DNA from: Virgibacillus chiguensis
Lineage (GTDB): Bacteria > Bacillota > Bacilli > Bacillales > Amphibacillaceae
Assembly: GCF_900129865.1 (NCBI RefSeq)
Contig: NZ_FQXD01000002.1
Span: 248,001-312,000 of the forward strand
DNA length: 64,000 bases
Direction of reading: 5' to 3'
Shown: positions 11,125 through 20,464 of the stretch, in pieces
Layout of the letters: the number at the start of each line of letters is the position of its first letter
Numbering within the stretch: the stretch's first letter is position 1
Position numbers and translations under genes: made by a program
Notes under the pieces: generated by a model
Told to the model about the DNA's origin: nothing
What the model saw: the letters and a program-made list of their open reading frames with translations, nothing else
Databases searched by the model: none

Positions 11125-12966
11125 TTATATTGCATCTAACATTTGAAATTGTGCTTTTACTAAATGATAGTACTCTCCACCTTGTTTCATTAAATTGTCA
11201 TGATTTCCACTTTCTAAGATGTGCCCATTCTCAAGCACAAATATATTATCAGCCTTACGAATGGTAGATAAGCGGTGCGCAATCATAATAGCGGTACGTC
11301 CTTTCAATAATTTAGCTAAAGCAGCTTGAATCTTAACTTCTGTTTCTGTATCAATACTTGCAGTAGCTTCATCAAGTATTAAAATTTTTGGATTAGCTAA
11401 TAATGCTCTTGCAAAAGATAACAATTGCCTTTCCCCTGCAGATAAAATATTGCCACGCTCTTCGACTTCCGTTTCATAACTATTCGCCATACGCTTTATA
11501 AATTCATCAGCGCCAACGACTTCTGCTGCACGAATGACTTCTTCATCAGACGCATCTGGCCGCCCAAAACGAATATTTTCCATAATAGTACCTGAAAAAA
11601 TAAATGTATCCTGTAAAACAACGCTTATACTTTGTCGCAAGCTATCTAATTGGACTTCACGTAAATCATAGTTATCAATTGTAACCTTCCCTTTTGTTGG
11701 ATCGTAAAATCTACTTATTAAATTAGCAATTGTTGTTTTACCACTTCCAGTATGGCCAACTAAAGCAACTGTTTGCCCCGCATGAATAGTCAAAGATATA
11801 TCGTTCAAGGCAATGCGATCTTTATCGTAATAAAAATGCACTTTATCAAAGACAATTTCTCCTTTCATGTCCTTGAAAACATGAGCATCGCTCTTTTCTT
11901 GAACATTTGGTCGTTCATCTAAAAATTCAAAAATACGCTCAGATGCTGCCATTGCCATGAGCATTTGATTATACATCTGCCCTAAACGGGATATTGGTTC
12001 CCAAAACATACCAACAAAAAAAGCGAACGAAACAAACGTTCCAATAGCAATGCCACCATTATTTTCACCAAGTAAAATTAAATATGCCCCATAAGATATT
12101 AAAATGACTGTACCGATAGCATTGCTCATTTCAACAAACGGGCGAAACATAGCACTCTTCTTCGTAGCTTCCTTCCAACTATTAAAATTATCTTTATTTA
12201 CTCCATGGAAGTACTCACTATTTTCTTGTTCTTGAGAAAATGACTGCGTAATTCGTATTCCTTGTAAACCTTCATTCAAATGAGAATTCATGCGTGATTG
12301 TTGAATTCTTACTTGTTGCCAAGAACGACGAATCGTTCGTCGTAACTTGGTTGTTAGGTAGAACATTAGCGGAAGTATAACCATGATCGCTAACGCAAGC
12401 TTAGGGCTAAGCACAAACAAAATAACAATGATCCCTACTAATGTTACAATGTCCATAAGTAAGTTGATAATTCCGTTTGTAAATAATTCCTGAAGTGAAT
12501 TAATATCATTCATAATTCGAACTAAAATAGAACCTGCTGAACGGGAATCAAAAAAACGATGGGATAACCGTTGGACGTGCGAAAACAAATGTTGTCTAAT
12601 ATCATAGATAACATTTTGCCCTAAAATATTTACCCATTTTATCCGAAATACATTTCCCGCATAGCTTAATAAGTATAAAATGCCAATAACCACTACTAAA
12701 TAAGTTAACAGCGTTACATTTTGTTCACTTATAGCTACATCAATAGCGACTTTTCCGATTAAAATTGGTACAATTAATCGCACAGCTGTCGATATAAACA
12801 TAGCTATGATTGCAGCCGGTAAATAAGTTTTTGCATAAGGTTTCAAATAGGCCAGTAGACGCCACATTTGCTTCCAATTAAACGGCTTTTCAATTGCTTG
12901 TTCTTGCGTATAATGAAAGCGCTGTAAGTGCCTGCTTGGGGACTCTTTGGACTTATCCTTCGCCAT
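11125..12966 (-). CDS. ABC exporter half-transporter (YfiC-like)
   Basis: 613-residue membrane-fused ABC half-transporter: N-terminal cytoplasmic extension, six predicted membrane helices (about 50-330), then an ATPase domain. Walker A is GHTGSGKTT, Walker B is LILDEATASID with the catalytic glutamate, and the H-loop is IAHRLST. The signature is LSAGE, not LSGGQ. It is 15 bases downstream of a second half-transporter gene, so the two probably form a heterodimer like B. subtilis YfiB/YfiC or BmrC/BmrD. Those pairs export drugs or lipids; the substrate here is unknown. Confidence 0.88.
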   Translation of the reverse strand: MAKDKSKESPSRHLQRFHYTQEQAIEKPFNWKQMWRLLAYLKPYAKTYLPAAIIAMFISTAVRLIVPILIGKVAIDVAISEQNVTLLTYLVVVIGILYLLSYAGNVFRIKWVNILGQNVIYDIRQHLFSHVQRLSHRFFDSRSAGSILVRIMNDINSLQELFTNGIINLLMDIVTLVGIIVILFVLSPKLALAIMVILPLMFYLTTKLRRTIRRSWQQVRIQQSRMNSHLNEGLQGIRITQSFSQEQENSEYFHGVNKDNFNSWKEATKKSAMFRPFVEMSNAIGTVILISYGAYLILLGENNGGIAIGTFVSFAFFVGMFWEPISRLGQMYNQMLMAMAASERIFEFLDERPNVQEKSDAHVFKDMKGEIVFDKVHFYYDKDRIALNDISLTIHAGQTVALVGHTGSGKTTIANLISRFYDPTKGKVTIDNYDLREVQLDSLRQSISVVLQDTFIFSGTIMENIRFGRPDASDEEVIRAAEVVGADEFIKRMANSYETEVEERGNILSAGERQLLSFARALLANPKILILDEATASIDTETEVKIQAALAKLLKGRTAIMIAHRLSTIRKADNIFVLENGHILESGNHDNLMKQGGEYYHLVKAQFQMLDAI

Positions 12967-12981
12967 TCACATTTCCTCCTT

Positions 12982-14733
12982 CTAAGCGTGCTGACGCTTC
13001 ATTACTTCTTCTCTATCTTGGTATTGAATATCATAAATTCGTTGATACGGTCCCTGATTCTTAATTAAGAAGTCATGATTACCACGCTCTACTACTTTTC
13101 CCCCTTCTAAAACTAATATTTCATCTGCATGTTTTAACGAAGCAATTCGATGAGCTATAATAAATGAAGTTCTCCCTTTCATTACTTCTTGTAAAGCTTT
13201 TTGAATCCTAAATTCTGTTTCCATATCTACTGCAGATGTAGCATCATCCAAAATAAGAATTTTAGGATTAATACAGATCGCTCTCGCAATGGCAATACGT
13301 TGTTTTTGTCCTCCAGACAGCCCCATCCCACGTTCACCTAACATCGTGTCATACCCTTGTGGCATTTTCATAATAAAATCGTGCGCTTGCGCTCGTTTAG
13401 CAGCATCTATAATCTGCTCATCCTCTACACCTGGGCTACCATAGGCAATATTTTCACGAATTGTCGTGGAAAACAAAAATGGTTCTTGCAGGACAAAGCC
13501 AATTTCTTTGCGCAAAGATTTAAGATAATAATCTGAAACTGACTTTTGATCAATAAGTACATCTCCAGAAATTGGTTCGTAAAAACGCGTAATGAGTTGT
13601 GTAATACTCGTTTTACCAGATCCTGTAGAGCCAATTAATCCAATAACTTTCCCGGGTGGAGCATCAAAACTAATTTTTTTCAAAGCGGCGTCGTCATCAT
13701 CTGCATATGTTAACGTAACATTTCGAAATGTTACATGCCCGTGTATAGGTTCTCTAATAGGGTGTTCAGATTCTGTAATATCCTCTTCCGCTTCTAAGAT
13801 TTCTAATAATCTTTCTGCAGAAGCTTTTGCTTGTGAAAACTGATTGACAACAAAACCAAGGTTCATAAGCGGTCCCATAATATACCAAACTAAGCTAAAA
13901 AAAGCGATTAATGCGCCAAGGGATAATTGCCCATCAATAACAAGAAAACCACCGTATGCCAACAATGCAGCTGCACAGAAATTTCCGATAAATTCCATTA
14001 AAGGGAAGTACTTTGACCAAATAAACGAAGTGTGTAAATAATTTTGCCTGTACGAATCATTACGATCCGCAAAACGCCCAATCTCAAACCCCTCACGCGA
14101 GAGTGACTTCACCGTATGCATACCGCTAATATTTTCTTGAACACGCGTATTTAAATTACCATAAGATTTTCGAATTAAGCGAAAAGCTGAATGCACACGT
14201 TTATCGAATTGATATACAACAATAGCCAGAAAAGGCATTGCGGCCATCGTAACTAAAGCAAGCGGAACAGAGTAATAGAACATAACTCCTAAGCTAATCG
14301 TTATAAGTAGCACTATTCTCAATAGTTCTGAAAATCCAAAAGATAGAAAAAAACGAAATCCTTCTACATCAGCTGTTAAGCGAGACATAATATCTCCTGT
14401 TTTAGCGTTATCATAATACGTAAATGATAATCGCTGTAGTTTTTGATATAATCCATCACGTAATTTATATACAGCTGTAATACCAAATAAATCCCCTAAA
14501 TATTGATGATAAAAAGTAGCAAATCCTTTAACAGTCATTAGCAACAAGAAAATAGCGGAAATGTACGGAATTAATTCATAGCGATCCATTAAAACAACGC
14601 GATCAATCGTTTGCTGTAATATAATCGGATAAACAACTGTGATTACCGTTACAAAAAACAAGAAGAATACAGAGAGTAAAAAATGTTTTCTGTAAGGCCA
14701 ATAATATTGCTTTAATTTTTTAAACGTGTCCAC
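12982..14733 (-). CDS. ABC exporter half-transporter (YfiB-like), degenerate Walker B
   Basis: 583-residue ABC half-transporter with six predicted membrane helices (about 15-305) and an ATPase domain with Walker A GSTGSGKTS, signature LSGGQKQR and H-loop IAHRIAS. Walker B reads LILDDATSAVD, so the catalytic glutamate is replaced by aspartate. It is the first gene of the pair with 11125-12966. Together the changes make one normal and one degenerate ATP site, as in other heterodimeric bacterial exporters. Start ATG at 14733 is preceded by a weak GAGGCACATGTG stretch. Confidence 0.88.
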   Translation of the reverse strand: MDTFKKLKQYYWPYRKHFLLSVFFLFFVTVITVVYPIILQQTIDRVVLMDRYELIPYISAIFLLLMTVKGFATFYHQYLGDLFGITAVYKLRDGLYQKLQRLSFTYYDNAKTGDIMSRLTADVEGFRFFLSFGFSELLRIVLLITISLGVMFYYSVPLALVTMAAMPFLAIVVYQFDKRVHSAFRLIRKSYGNLNTRVQENISGMHTVKSLSREGFEIGRFADRNDSYRQNYLHTSFIWSKYFPLMEFIGNFCAAALLAYGGFLVIDGQLSLGALIAFFSLVWYIMGPLMNLGFVVNQFSQAKASAERLLEILEAEEDITESEHPIREPIHGHVTFRNVTLTYADDDDAALKKISFDAPPGKVIGLIGSTGSGKTSITQLITRFYEPISGDVLIDQKSVSDYYLKSLRKEIGFVLQEPFLFSTTIRENIAYGSPGVEDEQIIDAAKRAQAHDFIMKMPQGYDTMLGERGMGLSGGQKQRIAIARAICINPKILILDDATSAVDMETEFRIQKALQEVMKGRTSFIIAHRIASLKHADEILVLEGGKVVERGNHDFLIKNQGPYQRIYDIQYQDREEVMKRQHA

Positions 14734-14867
14734 ACATGTGCCTCCCTCAAGTTTTTAATTACGTAACATATAATATAACGGGTTTCGAAATAAATTTCTA
14801 CTATTTTGCTGAATTTTTATAAAAATTTCTATCTTATAATTTTAAAGGCACCATCAATTGTAACGTA

Positions 14868-14956
14868 TTAGAAAAAATTGGCTTGTCGCCAAGTCTTACT
14901 GCAAAAGCATTTGTTTTTCTTAGACGATACACCCAAAAAATGTGTATACTTTCCGA
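14868..14956 (+). repeat. Diverged copy of the ~105-bp repeat
   Basis: TTAGAAAAAATTGGCTTG, then TCGCCAAGTCTTACTGC, a lost centre and TGTATACTTTCCGATATT. A further left-end box (GTTAGAAAAACTTAAC) starts at 14961. It occupies most of the gap upstream of the ABC pair; nothing else is seen in 14734-15018. Confidence 0.7.
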
Positions 14957-15018
14957 TATTGTTAGAAAAACTTAACCACGCAGTTTTCTAAAATTCACTT
15001 TATTATGAGCTATAATAT

Positions 15019-15052
15019 AAAAAAGGCCTCCTTTTATATGTAAAAAGGAGGC
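15019..15052 (-). terminator. Terminator of the dapH-dapL-ykuS-ykuV gene group
   Basis: GCCTCCTTTT pairs with AAAAGGAGGC around a 7-base loop, and the minus strand continues with a CCTTTTTTAT run. It is 16 bases beyond the ykuV-like stop. Confidence 0.88.
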
Positions 15053-15067
15053 GCTCATCGTATTAAA

Positions 15068-15493
15068 CTAGATCATACGCAAAATATTTTTCTCAAGCAT
15101 ACTTACATTTGTTTTACCACGCTGGATATGACGTAATTTTCCAAATTCATCAAATACATAGTAGGCTGGAACATATGTTACTTGAAATGCATCCGAAATC
15201 CTTTCATTATGATCCACAGCTATAGGGGCTTTCAACTCCTGTTCTTCCACCACTTTATTAATTTCAAACAAGTTGTTATCTGTATCAGATAATGGCGTAT
15301 GAACTGAAATAAATTGTACTTTACTTTTATATTCATTACAAAGCTTTATAAAATGCGGCATCGCTTGTTTACATAGAACACAACTAATAGACCAAAAATG
15401 AAAACAAGTAGGTTTATCACCTATTAATAAAGGTTCACTATTCAACCATTCACAAGTGGTATCAAAATCGGGAATTTGTTGACCTAAACGCAT
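15068..15493 (-). CDS. ykuV: Thiol-disulfide oxidoreductase (YkuV-like)
   Basis: 141-residue thioredoxin-fold protein without signal peptide or membrane segment. The active site is FHFWSISCVLCKQAMP (CVLC, about residues 35-38), and the cis-proline loop is YVPAYYVFDEFG. Sequence and location next to ykuS and the dapHL genes match B. subtilis YkuV, a cytoplasmic dithiol reductase with thioredoxin-like and redoxin-like features. A terminator follows the stop. The 89-base gap to ykuS has no clear promoter, so co-transcription is possible. Confidence 0.85.
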   Translation of the reverse strand: MRLGQQIPDFDTTCEWLNSEPLLIGDKPTCFHFWSISCVLCKQAMPHFIKLCNEYKSKVQFISVHTPLSDTDNNLFEINKVVEEQELKAPIAVDHNERISDAFQVTYVPAYYVFDEFGKLRHIQRGKTNVSMLEKNILRMI

Positions 15494-15582
15494 AAAAGCT
15501 TCCTCCTATACCCTGAAAACAATTCTTTTATACTTTTATATGTGATATAACATAAAAAGGTTCTCAGGATATAGAAGGTGGA

Positions 15583-15825
15583 TTAAACAACTTTTTGATT
15601 CACTACATTACACACCTCTTCTGTATTCATACCTTGTGCGTTAATAACAGCGCCTGCTATTTCCGCCTGCATAACTCCCATTACATCTTTGTCTTGACCA
15701 GAAATTACACAACAATCACAGTAAGCTGCATCCTCTGCTCCACGTAAATCCACTACATGATGTCCCATTTCTGTGAGTGCGTCTTTTACATCGCTAAGCG
15801 TCGTTTCAACACCAATTCTCGCCAT
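15583..15825 (-). CDS. ykuS: UPF0180 family protein YkuS
   Basis: 80-residue protein of the UPF0180/YkuS family, small alpha/beta, beginning MARIGVETTLSDVKDALTE. It has two nearby cysteines in YCDCCVISGQD. Function is not known for any member. Start ATG follows GAGGAGGTAATGGA. Its place between dapL and ykuV is the same as in B. subtilis, which supports orthology but does not show a role in lysine synthesis. Confidence 0.85.
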   Translation of the reverse strand: MARIGVETTLSDVKDALTEMGHHVVDLRGAEDAAYCDCCVISGQDKDVMGVMQAEIAGAVINAQGMNTEEVCNVVNQKVV

Positions 15826-15999
15826 TCCATTACCTCCTCAAAGTAGCCTTAAAAAAGTTTTAGAATAAGGACTCCAGATTGAATGTATATACGGTAAAAG
15901 TTACATTTCACTGTAAAGATCTATCTCTAACACTCTCTCTAGTCCTTTTCAACTAAACATACCTTATATTTTGCTACTTATAGGAAGCATATGCATATT

Positions 16000-17115
16000 T
16001 TATTGAGAAAGTTTGGAAAAAGTTAAATGAACAGCCTCCACGCCAACGTTTAAAGCAGCTTCATCTGGATTTAATTGTGCATGATGCAAACCATAGGCAG
16101 AGTCTACCCCAAGCCAAAACATAAAACCTGGTATTTCTTTGAGCATATATCCAAAATCTTCACCAGTCATAGCGGCTTCTGCTTCTTGATAATGCACATT
16201 ACTACCAGCTAATGCCTGACGGAATTCCTTTACTTGTTCAGCTTGATTATAAACTTGATAATAGTTCGCTCCATAATCCACTTCAATCTTACAATCGTAA
16301 GCAATCTCAAACCCTTTCATCAGTTTCTCTAATTGATTTTTAACTATATTTATACTATCAGGGTGTTGTGTGCGAATAGTCCCTTCTAAACGGGCAGTCT
16401 CAGCAATCGCATTTTGGACAAATCCGCTTTCCATTTTACCGATTGTAACAACAGATGCTTCAAGTGGATTTACATTTCTAGAAACAATTTGTTGCATCTG
16501 AACCACAAAACTACTGGCAGCCACTGTCATATCTTTCGTTAAATGAGGATAAGCAGCATGCCCGCCTTTCCCAGCAAAATCAATAAACAATTCACTTGTA
16601 TTTGCAAACAGTAAACCAGGTTTACTAGCAACTGTTCCTACTGGCAATTCAGGAGCAATATGCAATGCAAATACGATGTCTGGACGCCATGGCTGAAATG
16701 CTTCCGATTGAAGTAATGGTAATGCTCCGCCAGGCCCTTCCTCTGCTGGCTGAAAGATGAATAAGCAATGATCGTTCATTGGTTTTAAGATAATCTTCTC
16801 TAATACCCCCAAAGCAATGGTCATGTGAAAATCGTGACCACACGCATGCATTTTTCCGTCATGCTCCGATGAAAAAGAGAGCCCTGTCTGCTCAGTTATT
16901 GGTAAGCCATCCATATCTGCTCGGTAACCAATTGTTTTTGTTGGGGCCTTACCTTCCACAAATACGAGAATACCCGTCTCCCATAACTTGATAGATACTT
17001 TATCCGTTTCTAGCGTTTTTATAATTTCCAACAAGTATTGCTGGGTCTTCTTTTCTTGAAAACCAAGCTCAGGTATTTGGTGTAATTTACGACGAATTTG
17101 TTGTAAATCTAACAT
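16000..17115 (-). CDS. dapL: N-acetyldiaminopimelate deacetylase
   Basis: M20-family amidohydrolase (YkuR type), 371 residues, that releases acetate from N-acetyl-LL-2,6-diaminopimelate in the acetylase branch of lysine/diaminopimelate synthesis. Visible features are [12 protein letters not shown], the metal-binding [10 protein letters not shown], the [10 protein letters not shown] catalytic-glutamate motif and the C-terminal GEDFGYML segment. It lies 16 bases after dapH, which makes an operon. The third branch enzyme, the aminotransferase PatA, is encoded in this window at 24320. Confidence 0.94.
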   Translation of the reverse strand: MLDLQQIRRKLHQIPELGFQEKKTQQYLLEIIKTLETDKVSIKLWETGILVFVEGKAPTKTIGYRADMDGLPITEQTGLSFSSEHDGKMHACGHDFHMTIALGVLEKIILKPMNDHCLFIFQPAEEGPGGALPLLQSEAFQPWRPDIVFALHIAPELPVGTVASKPGLLFANTSELFIDFAGKGGHAAYPHLTKDMTVAASSFVVQMQQIVSRNVNPLEASVVTIGKMESGFVQNAIAETARLEGTIRTQHPDSINIVKNQLEKLMKGFEIAYDCKIEVDYGANYYQVYNQAEQVKEFRQALAGSNVHYQEAEAAMTGEDFGYMLKEIPGFMFWLGVDSAYGLHHAQLNPDEAALNVGVEAVHLTFSKLSQ

Positions 17116-17131
17116 GCCGTCATTCCCTTAC

Positions 17132-17851
17132 TTAGTCATTTAGTTTACGAAGTTCTTGTTTAATTTCCGTTTTTGACTTCGTATTCTCATCAATTTCTTT
17201 TAATACCCGCGCAGGCGTTCCAGCTACAAGCGTATTTGGCGCTACATCTTTTGTTACAATTGAACCTGCAGCAACGATTGCGCCTTTGCCAATAGTAACA
17301 CCTTCTAAAACAACAACGTTTGCACCAATAACTACATTATCTTCAACAATCACTGGTTTTGCTGATGGTGGCTCAATCACCCCTGCTAGCACTGTTCCAG
17401 CACCAATATGACAATGCTTACCTACTGTAGCTCGTCCACCAAGCACAACATTCATATCGATCATTGTACCTTCACCAATAACGGAGCCAATATTAATCAT
17501 TGCTCCCATCATAATCACGCAACCGTCACCAATATCAACTTGGTCTCGAATGACTGCACCTGGTTCAATACGAGCATTAATTCCTTTTAAATCCAGTAAT
17601 GGAATAGCTGAATTACGACGATCGTTTTCAATGACATAATCGTGAATCATATCTTTAGATTCTTCAAGTAACTTTTGAATGTCATCCCATTCACCAAACA
17701 AGACGCCACTCTTTGATTCTATAAAAGCTTGGATTGAGTTATCCGCAGATAAACGATCTAAACCTTTTCCTTTTATATATACCTTTACAGGTGTGCTTTT
17801 CTTACTATTCGAAATAAAATTAATAATCTCGTTTCCATCCATCATTTTCAT
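17132..17851 (-). CDS. dapH: Tetrahydrodipicolinate N-acetyltransferase
   Basis: 239-residue left-handed beta-helix acyltransferase (YkuQ type) that acetylates tetrahydrodipicolinate with acetyl-CoA, the first step of the acetylated diaminopimelate pathway. A short N-terminal DapH domain (about 1-85) precedes hexapeptide repeats from about 90 to 215, with [20 protein letters not shown] and [17 protein letters not shown] typical of the family. Length is as in B. subtilis. ATG follows AGGAGG by 11 bases. It is first in the dapH-dapL group, with a 400-base upstream region. Confidence 0.95.
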   Translation of the reverse strand: MKMMDGNEIINFISNSKKSTPVKVYIKGKGLDRLSADNSIQAFIESKSGVLFGEWDDIQKLLEESKDMIHDYVIENDRRNSAIPLLDLKGINARIEPGAVIRDQVDIGDGCVIMMGAMINIGSVIGEGTMIDMNVVLGGRATVGKHCHIGAGTVLAGVIEPPSAKPVIVEDNVVIGANVVVLEGVTIGKGAIVAAGSIVTKDVAPNTLVAGTPARVLKEIDENTKSKTEIKQELRKLND

Positions 17852-18044
17852 TACATGTTTCCCTCCTAGTTATGTACTACTTTATAATTTAGCAGATCGC
17901 TTTTTTTGTCGCAATCAATACCTACTCCTTTTTACTATTCGACTAAAGTGGGAGAACTTAACGTTGGTTAGCTTTTTCTCTTTACCACTTCGAAAATTAA
18001 AAAGGAGAAGGGTGAGAAAATACTACCTAGCAAAATATAGCAAA

Positions 18045-18075
18045 AGCCGAACAATCAAATGATAAAGGTTCGGCT
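18045..18075. repeat. GTTCGGC-type hairpin, copy 1
   Basis: AGCCGAAC pairs with GTTCGGCT across a 15-base loop. The same stem occurs at 44642-44675 and, with one change, at 49466-49498, where it looks like a terminator. Here there is no clear T-run. It lies between dapH and darB; the rest of 17852-18252 shows no gene. Confidence 0.6.
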
Positions 18076-18252
18076 AATTTACGCTACAAAAAATATAAAG
18101 TTTTCATATCTTCCGCTATAAAGACTCGGAACAAGCTAACTAACTTTTTCTAAAACTACTAACAACAGCGGTCATAAAATACCTCCCGCTTGTTAAAATA
18201 AACTTTATTGTTCATTTTTAAGCGATTGTCTTTGTTAAACCTCAAACCTTTT

Positions 18253-18693
18253 TTATTTTGCAGCATACATATCTTTTTTAAGCTGCTTTAATATTGCTCT
18301 CCGTGTTAAAATTCCATCAAAATATCCATCCTTATCAGCAATACAAACAAATGGATGATTAATGACAGCGTTTAAACCTTTCATCAAAGAATCTTCTTTT
18401 GTTAAACAAGGGATATCTTCATTCAATACATCTTTTACCACTATCGTTGACAGACGTTCGAATTCAAATCGTTCCAAACCTAGTATTTGATCTAAAATCG
18501 TCGTTTTACCAATAATGCCAACTAACTTATATGATGGATCCAAAACAGGAACAGCTGAATACCCTGACTTTACTAATACGAGCAAAGCATGTTCTAGTGG
18601 ATTGTTTACTTGAACATGTGCGACTTTTTCGGAAGGAATCATTATTTCGCCTAACGTAATGTCTGTTAAATATTGATTTTGCAACATGCTCAT
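18253..18693 (-). CDS. darB: c-di-AMP-binding CBS protein (DarB/CbpB, YkuL)
   Basis: 146-residue protein made of two CBS domains (about 18-75 and 85-140) without other domains. It begins after AAGGGGTGATGTG with ATG at 18693; a longer in-frame start at 18720 lacks a ribosome binding site. Sequence (KVAHVQVNNPLEHALLVL, AVPVLDPSYKLVGIIG) and position match B. subtilis YkuL/DarB, which binds c-di-AMP and, when free, activates the Rel (p)ppGpp synthetase and pyruvate carboxylase. That function is known for the family; here it is inferred. Two Ktr subunits in the window are also c-di-AMP-linked. Confidence 0.88.
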   Translation of the reverse strand: MSMLQNQYLTDITLGEIMIPSEKVAHVQVNNPLEHALLVLVKSGYSAVPVLDPSYKLVGIIGKTTILDQILGLERFEFERLSTIVVKDVLNEDIPCLTKEDSLMKGLNAVINHPFVCIADKDGYFDGILTRRAILKQLKKDMYAAK

Positions 18694-18735
18694 CACATCA
18701 CCCCTTTTTTCATTCTTCATACAGAAGGTTTGCTT

Positions 18736-18835
18736 GTTAGAAAAAATCGACTTATTGCTAAGTATGAATCGCTAAAGCAATAGCTTTTTTATACGATATT
18801 TTTAAACTTTTATCCCCTTCTATAGCGTGAAATAA
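18736..18835 (+). repeat. ~105-bp interspersed repeat, diverged full-length copy
   Basis: GTTAGAAAAAATCGAC, TTATTGCTAAGTATG, a GCTAAAGCAATAGCTTTTTT centre and the right box ATCCCCTTCTATAGCGTG. It lies in the divergent darB-czrA gap. Confidence 0.7.
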
Positions 18836-18895
18836 ATATACGACGGAGAACAGACTATATTTATTTTACCATAGGAAAGCAAGAAGCAAAATAAA

Positions 18896-18948
18896 TTGCA
18901 TATAAAATATGCATGAATTACAATATGTGCATATGAACATATTGTAAT
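18896..18948 (+). promoter_or_regulatory. czrA promoter with overlapping operator
   Basis: A sigma-A promoter is seen as TTGCAT (18896-18901), a 17-base spacer and TACAAT (18919-18924). A perfect inverted repeat, ATTACAATATGT and ACATATTGTAAT separated by 8 bases (18917-18948), covers the -10 box. This is a good candidate operator for the ArsR-type repressor encoded next to it. Confidence 0.72.
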
Positions 18949-18964
18949 GGAAAGGAGCTTTTTA

Positions 18965-19267
18965 ATGGACTATCAGCCAATTGATGAGCAATTACTTGAC
19001 GTTGTATCGCAAACATTTAAAGCTTTATCTGACCCAACGAGAATAAAAATTCTACACTTGCTGTTTCATAAAGAATGTTCCGTTAATGAAATTGCAGAAA
19101 GACTGAAAATGCACCAGTCATCAATCTCCCATCAACTAAAGTATTTAAAACAATTACGTTTGGTTAAAAACAGACGCGAAAAGACAACCTATTATTACTC
19201 ACCAGACGATTACCATGTGATGAATGTTTTGGAACAAACAATTAAACATACGAAACATATTAGCTAG
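18965..19267 (+). CDS. czrA: ArsR/SmtB-family metal-responsive repressor (CzrA-like)
   Basis: 100-residue winged-helix repressor. The DNA-binding region reads [28 protein letters not shown] in parts, with the [14 protein letters not shown] helix before it. The C-terminal alpha-5 segment carries D-x-H-type ligands and HTKHIS, as in zinc/cobalt sensors of the CzrA/SmtB group. The start at 18965 follows AAAGGAG by 7 bases; an in-frame ATG at 18947 overlaps that site. It lies 11 bases before the CDF transporter gene, so they form an autoregulated zinc (or cobalt, cadmium) efflux operon. Confidence 0.9.
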   Translation: MDYQPIDEQLLDVVSQTFKALSDPTRIKILHLLFHKECSVNEIAERLKMHQSSISHQLKYLKQLRLVKNRREKTTYYYSPDDYHVMNVLEQTIKHTKHIS

Positions 19268-19278
19268 GAGGTTATTAT

Positions 19279-20193
19279 ATGGCACAAGAGCATAATCATA
19301 GCCATAGCCATCATCATGGAACGAGCAACAAGAAAGCTCTTTTATTGAGCTTTATATTAATAACATTTTTCATGGTTGTTGAAGCAGTCGGAGGGTTTTT
19401 AACAAACAGTCTTGCACTTCTTTCAGATGCTGGACATATGCTAAGCGATGCAGCAGCACTTGGCTTAAGCTTATTAGCATTTAAAATTGGCGAACGACAA
19501 GCTAATACTTCTAAAACTTATGGGTACAGACGATTTGAAATAATTGCTGCGTTTATAAACGGTGTAACGCTAATCGTTATTTCCATCTATATATTTTATG
19601 AGGGATTTCAACGTTTTATGGAGCCGCCAAATGTAAGTGCAAGTATGATGATTATTGCAATCATTGGGCTGATTGTAAACATTATTGCAGCTTGGGTACT
19701 GATGAGGGGAGATTCACAGGAAAATCTGAATATACGAAGTGCCTTACTTCATGTTTTTGGTGATTTATTAGGTTCTATCGGCGCTATTATTGCAGGTATT
19801 CTTATTTTGCTTTTTAACTGGAATATTGCAGACCCCATTGCCAGTGTTATTGTTGCATTTTTAATCGTTATATCTGGAATTCGAATAACAAAAAATTCCG
19901 TTCACATTTTAATGGAAGGTAAACCGTCACATGTTGATGTTACAGAAATTAAGAAACAACTACTGGAACTTCAAGGTGTTGAACACGTCCATGATTTACA
20001 TGTATGGTCTATCACTTCCGAATTTCCTGCACTAAGCTGCCATCTTGTAGTACAAGATTCTATTGATCGTGACAACCTACTTATGAAGGCAAACGATTTA
20101 TTAAAGAAAAATTTTTCCATTTCTCATTGTACTTTGCAACTTGAAGGAGAAAATGCAAGAATTCAAGAGGATTGCGAGGACTGTTCTCATTAA
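19279..20193 (+). CDS. czcD: Cation diffusion facilitator metal efflux protein (CzcD/ZitB-like)
   Basis: 304-residue CDF-family divalent-metal/proton antiporter with six predicted membrane helices (about 22-215). A His-rich N-terminus (HNHSHSHHHG) precedes the helices. The metal site in helix 2 is SLALLSDAGHMLSDAAAL, with the matching helix-5 site in LLHVFGDLLGS (H-x3-D). The cytoplasmic C-terminal domain ends in an Asp/Glu/Cys/His tail (ENARIQEDCEDCSH). It is co-transcribed with czrA and probably exports zinc, perhaps also cadmium or cobalt. Confidence 0.93.
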   Translation: MAQEHNHSHSHHHGTSNKKALLLSFILITFFMVVEAVGGFLTNSLALLSDAGHMLSDAAALGLSLLAFKIGERQANTSKTYGYRRFEIIAAFINGVTLIVISIYIFYEGFQRFMEPPNVSASMMIIAIIGLIVNIIAAWVLMRGDSQENLNIRSALLHVFGDLLGSIGAIIAGILILLFNWNIADPIASVIVAFLIVISGIRITKNSVHILMEGKPSHVDVTEIKKQLLELQGVEHVHDLHVWSITSEFPALSCHLVVQDSIDRDNLLMKANDLLKKNFSISHCTLQLEGENARIQEDCEDCSH

Positions 20194-20195
20194 AC

Positions 20196-20225
20196 CATGC
20201 AGCAGGTTCAAAATCCTGCTGCATG
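20196..20225 (+). terminator. Probable terminator of czrA-czcD
   Basis: CATGCAGCAGG pairs with CCTGCTGCATG around an 8-base loop, 2 bases after the stop. The following TTCCCTTATCT is a poor T-run, so termination may be weak. Confidence 0.65.
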
Positions 20226-20354
20226 TTCCCTTATCTACTCTGCGCAAATTACTTCTTCATTTTAATTCTTCTTTTTTTCAATTTATAGCGTACAAATATA
20301 ATTGAAATTGGATTCTATTTTCCTATTTTCATGTTATAATTTTAATCTAATGAA

Positions 20355-20454
20355 GGTTAGAAAACTTGTCTAATCGCCAAACTCTATAGGCGAAAAAACG
20401 CCGTCGTTTTATATATACTATAAATTTTTATACTTTCCTATAGCGCGAGAAAGG
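20355..20454 (+). repeat. ~105-bp interspersed repeat, full copy reaching the ykuE start
   Basis: GGTTAGAAAACTTGTC, TAATCGCCAAACTCTATAGG, AAAACGCCGTCGTTTT and TATACTTTCCTATAGCGCGA, ending GAAAGG. The final GAAAGG appears to serve as the ribosome binding site of the gene at 20465. Confidence 0.8.
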
Positions 20455-20464
20455 TTTGTCACAT

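Noticed and set aside
18253-18693. IMP dehydrogenase fragment, because of the paired CBS domains
   Set aside because: The protein is full length with only two CBS domains and matches YkuL/DarB in sequence and position.
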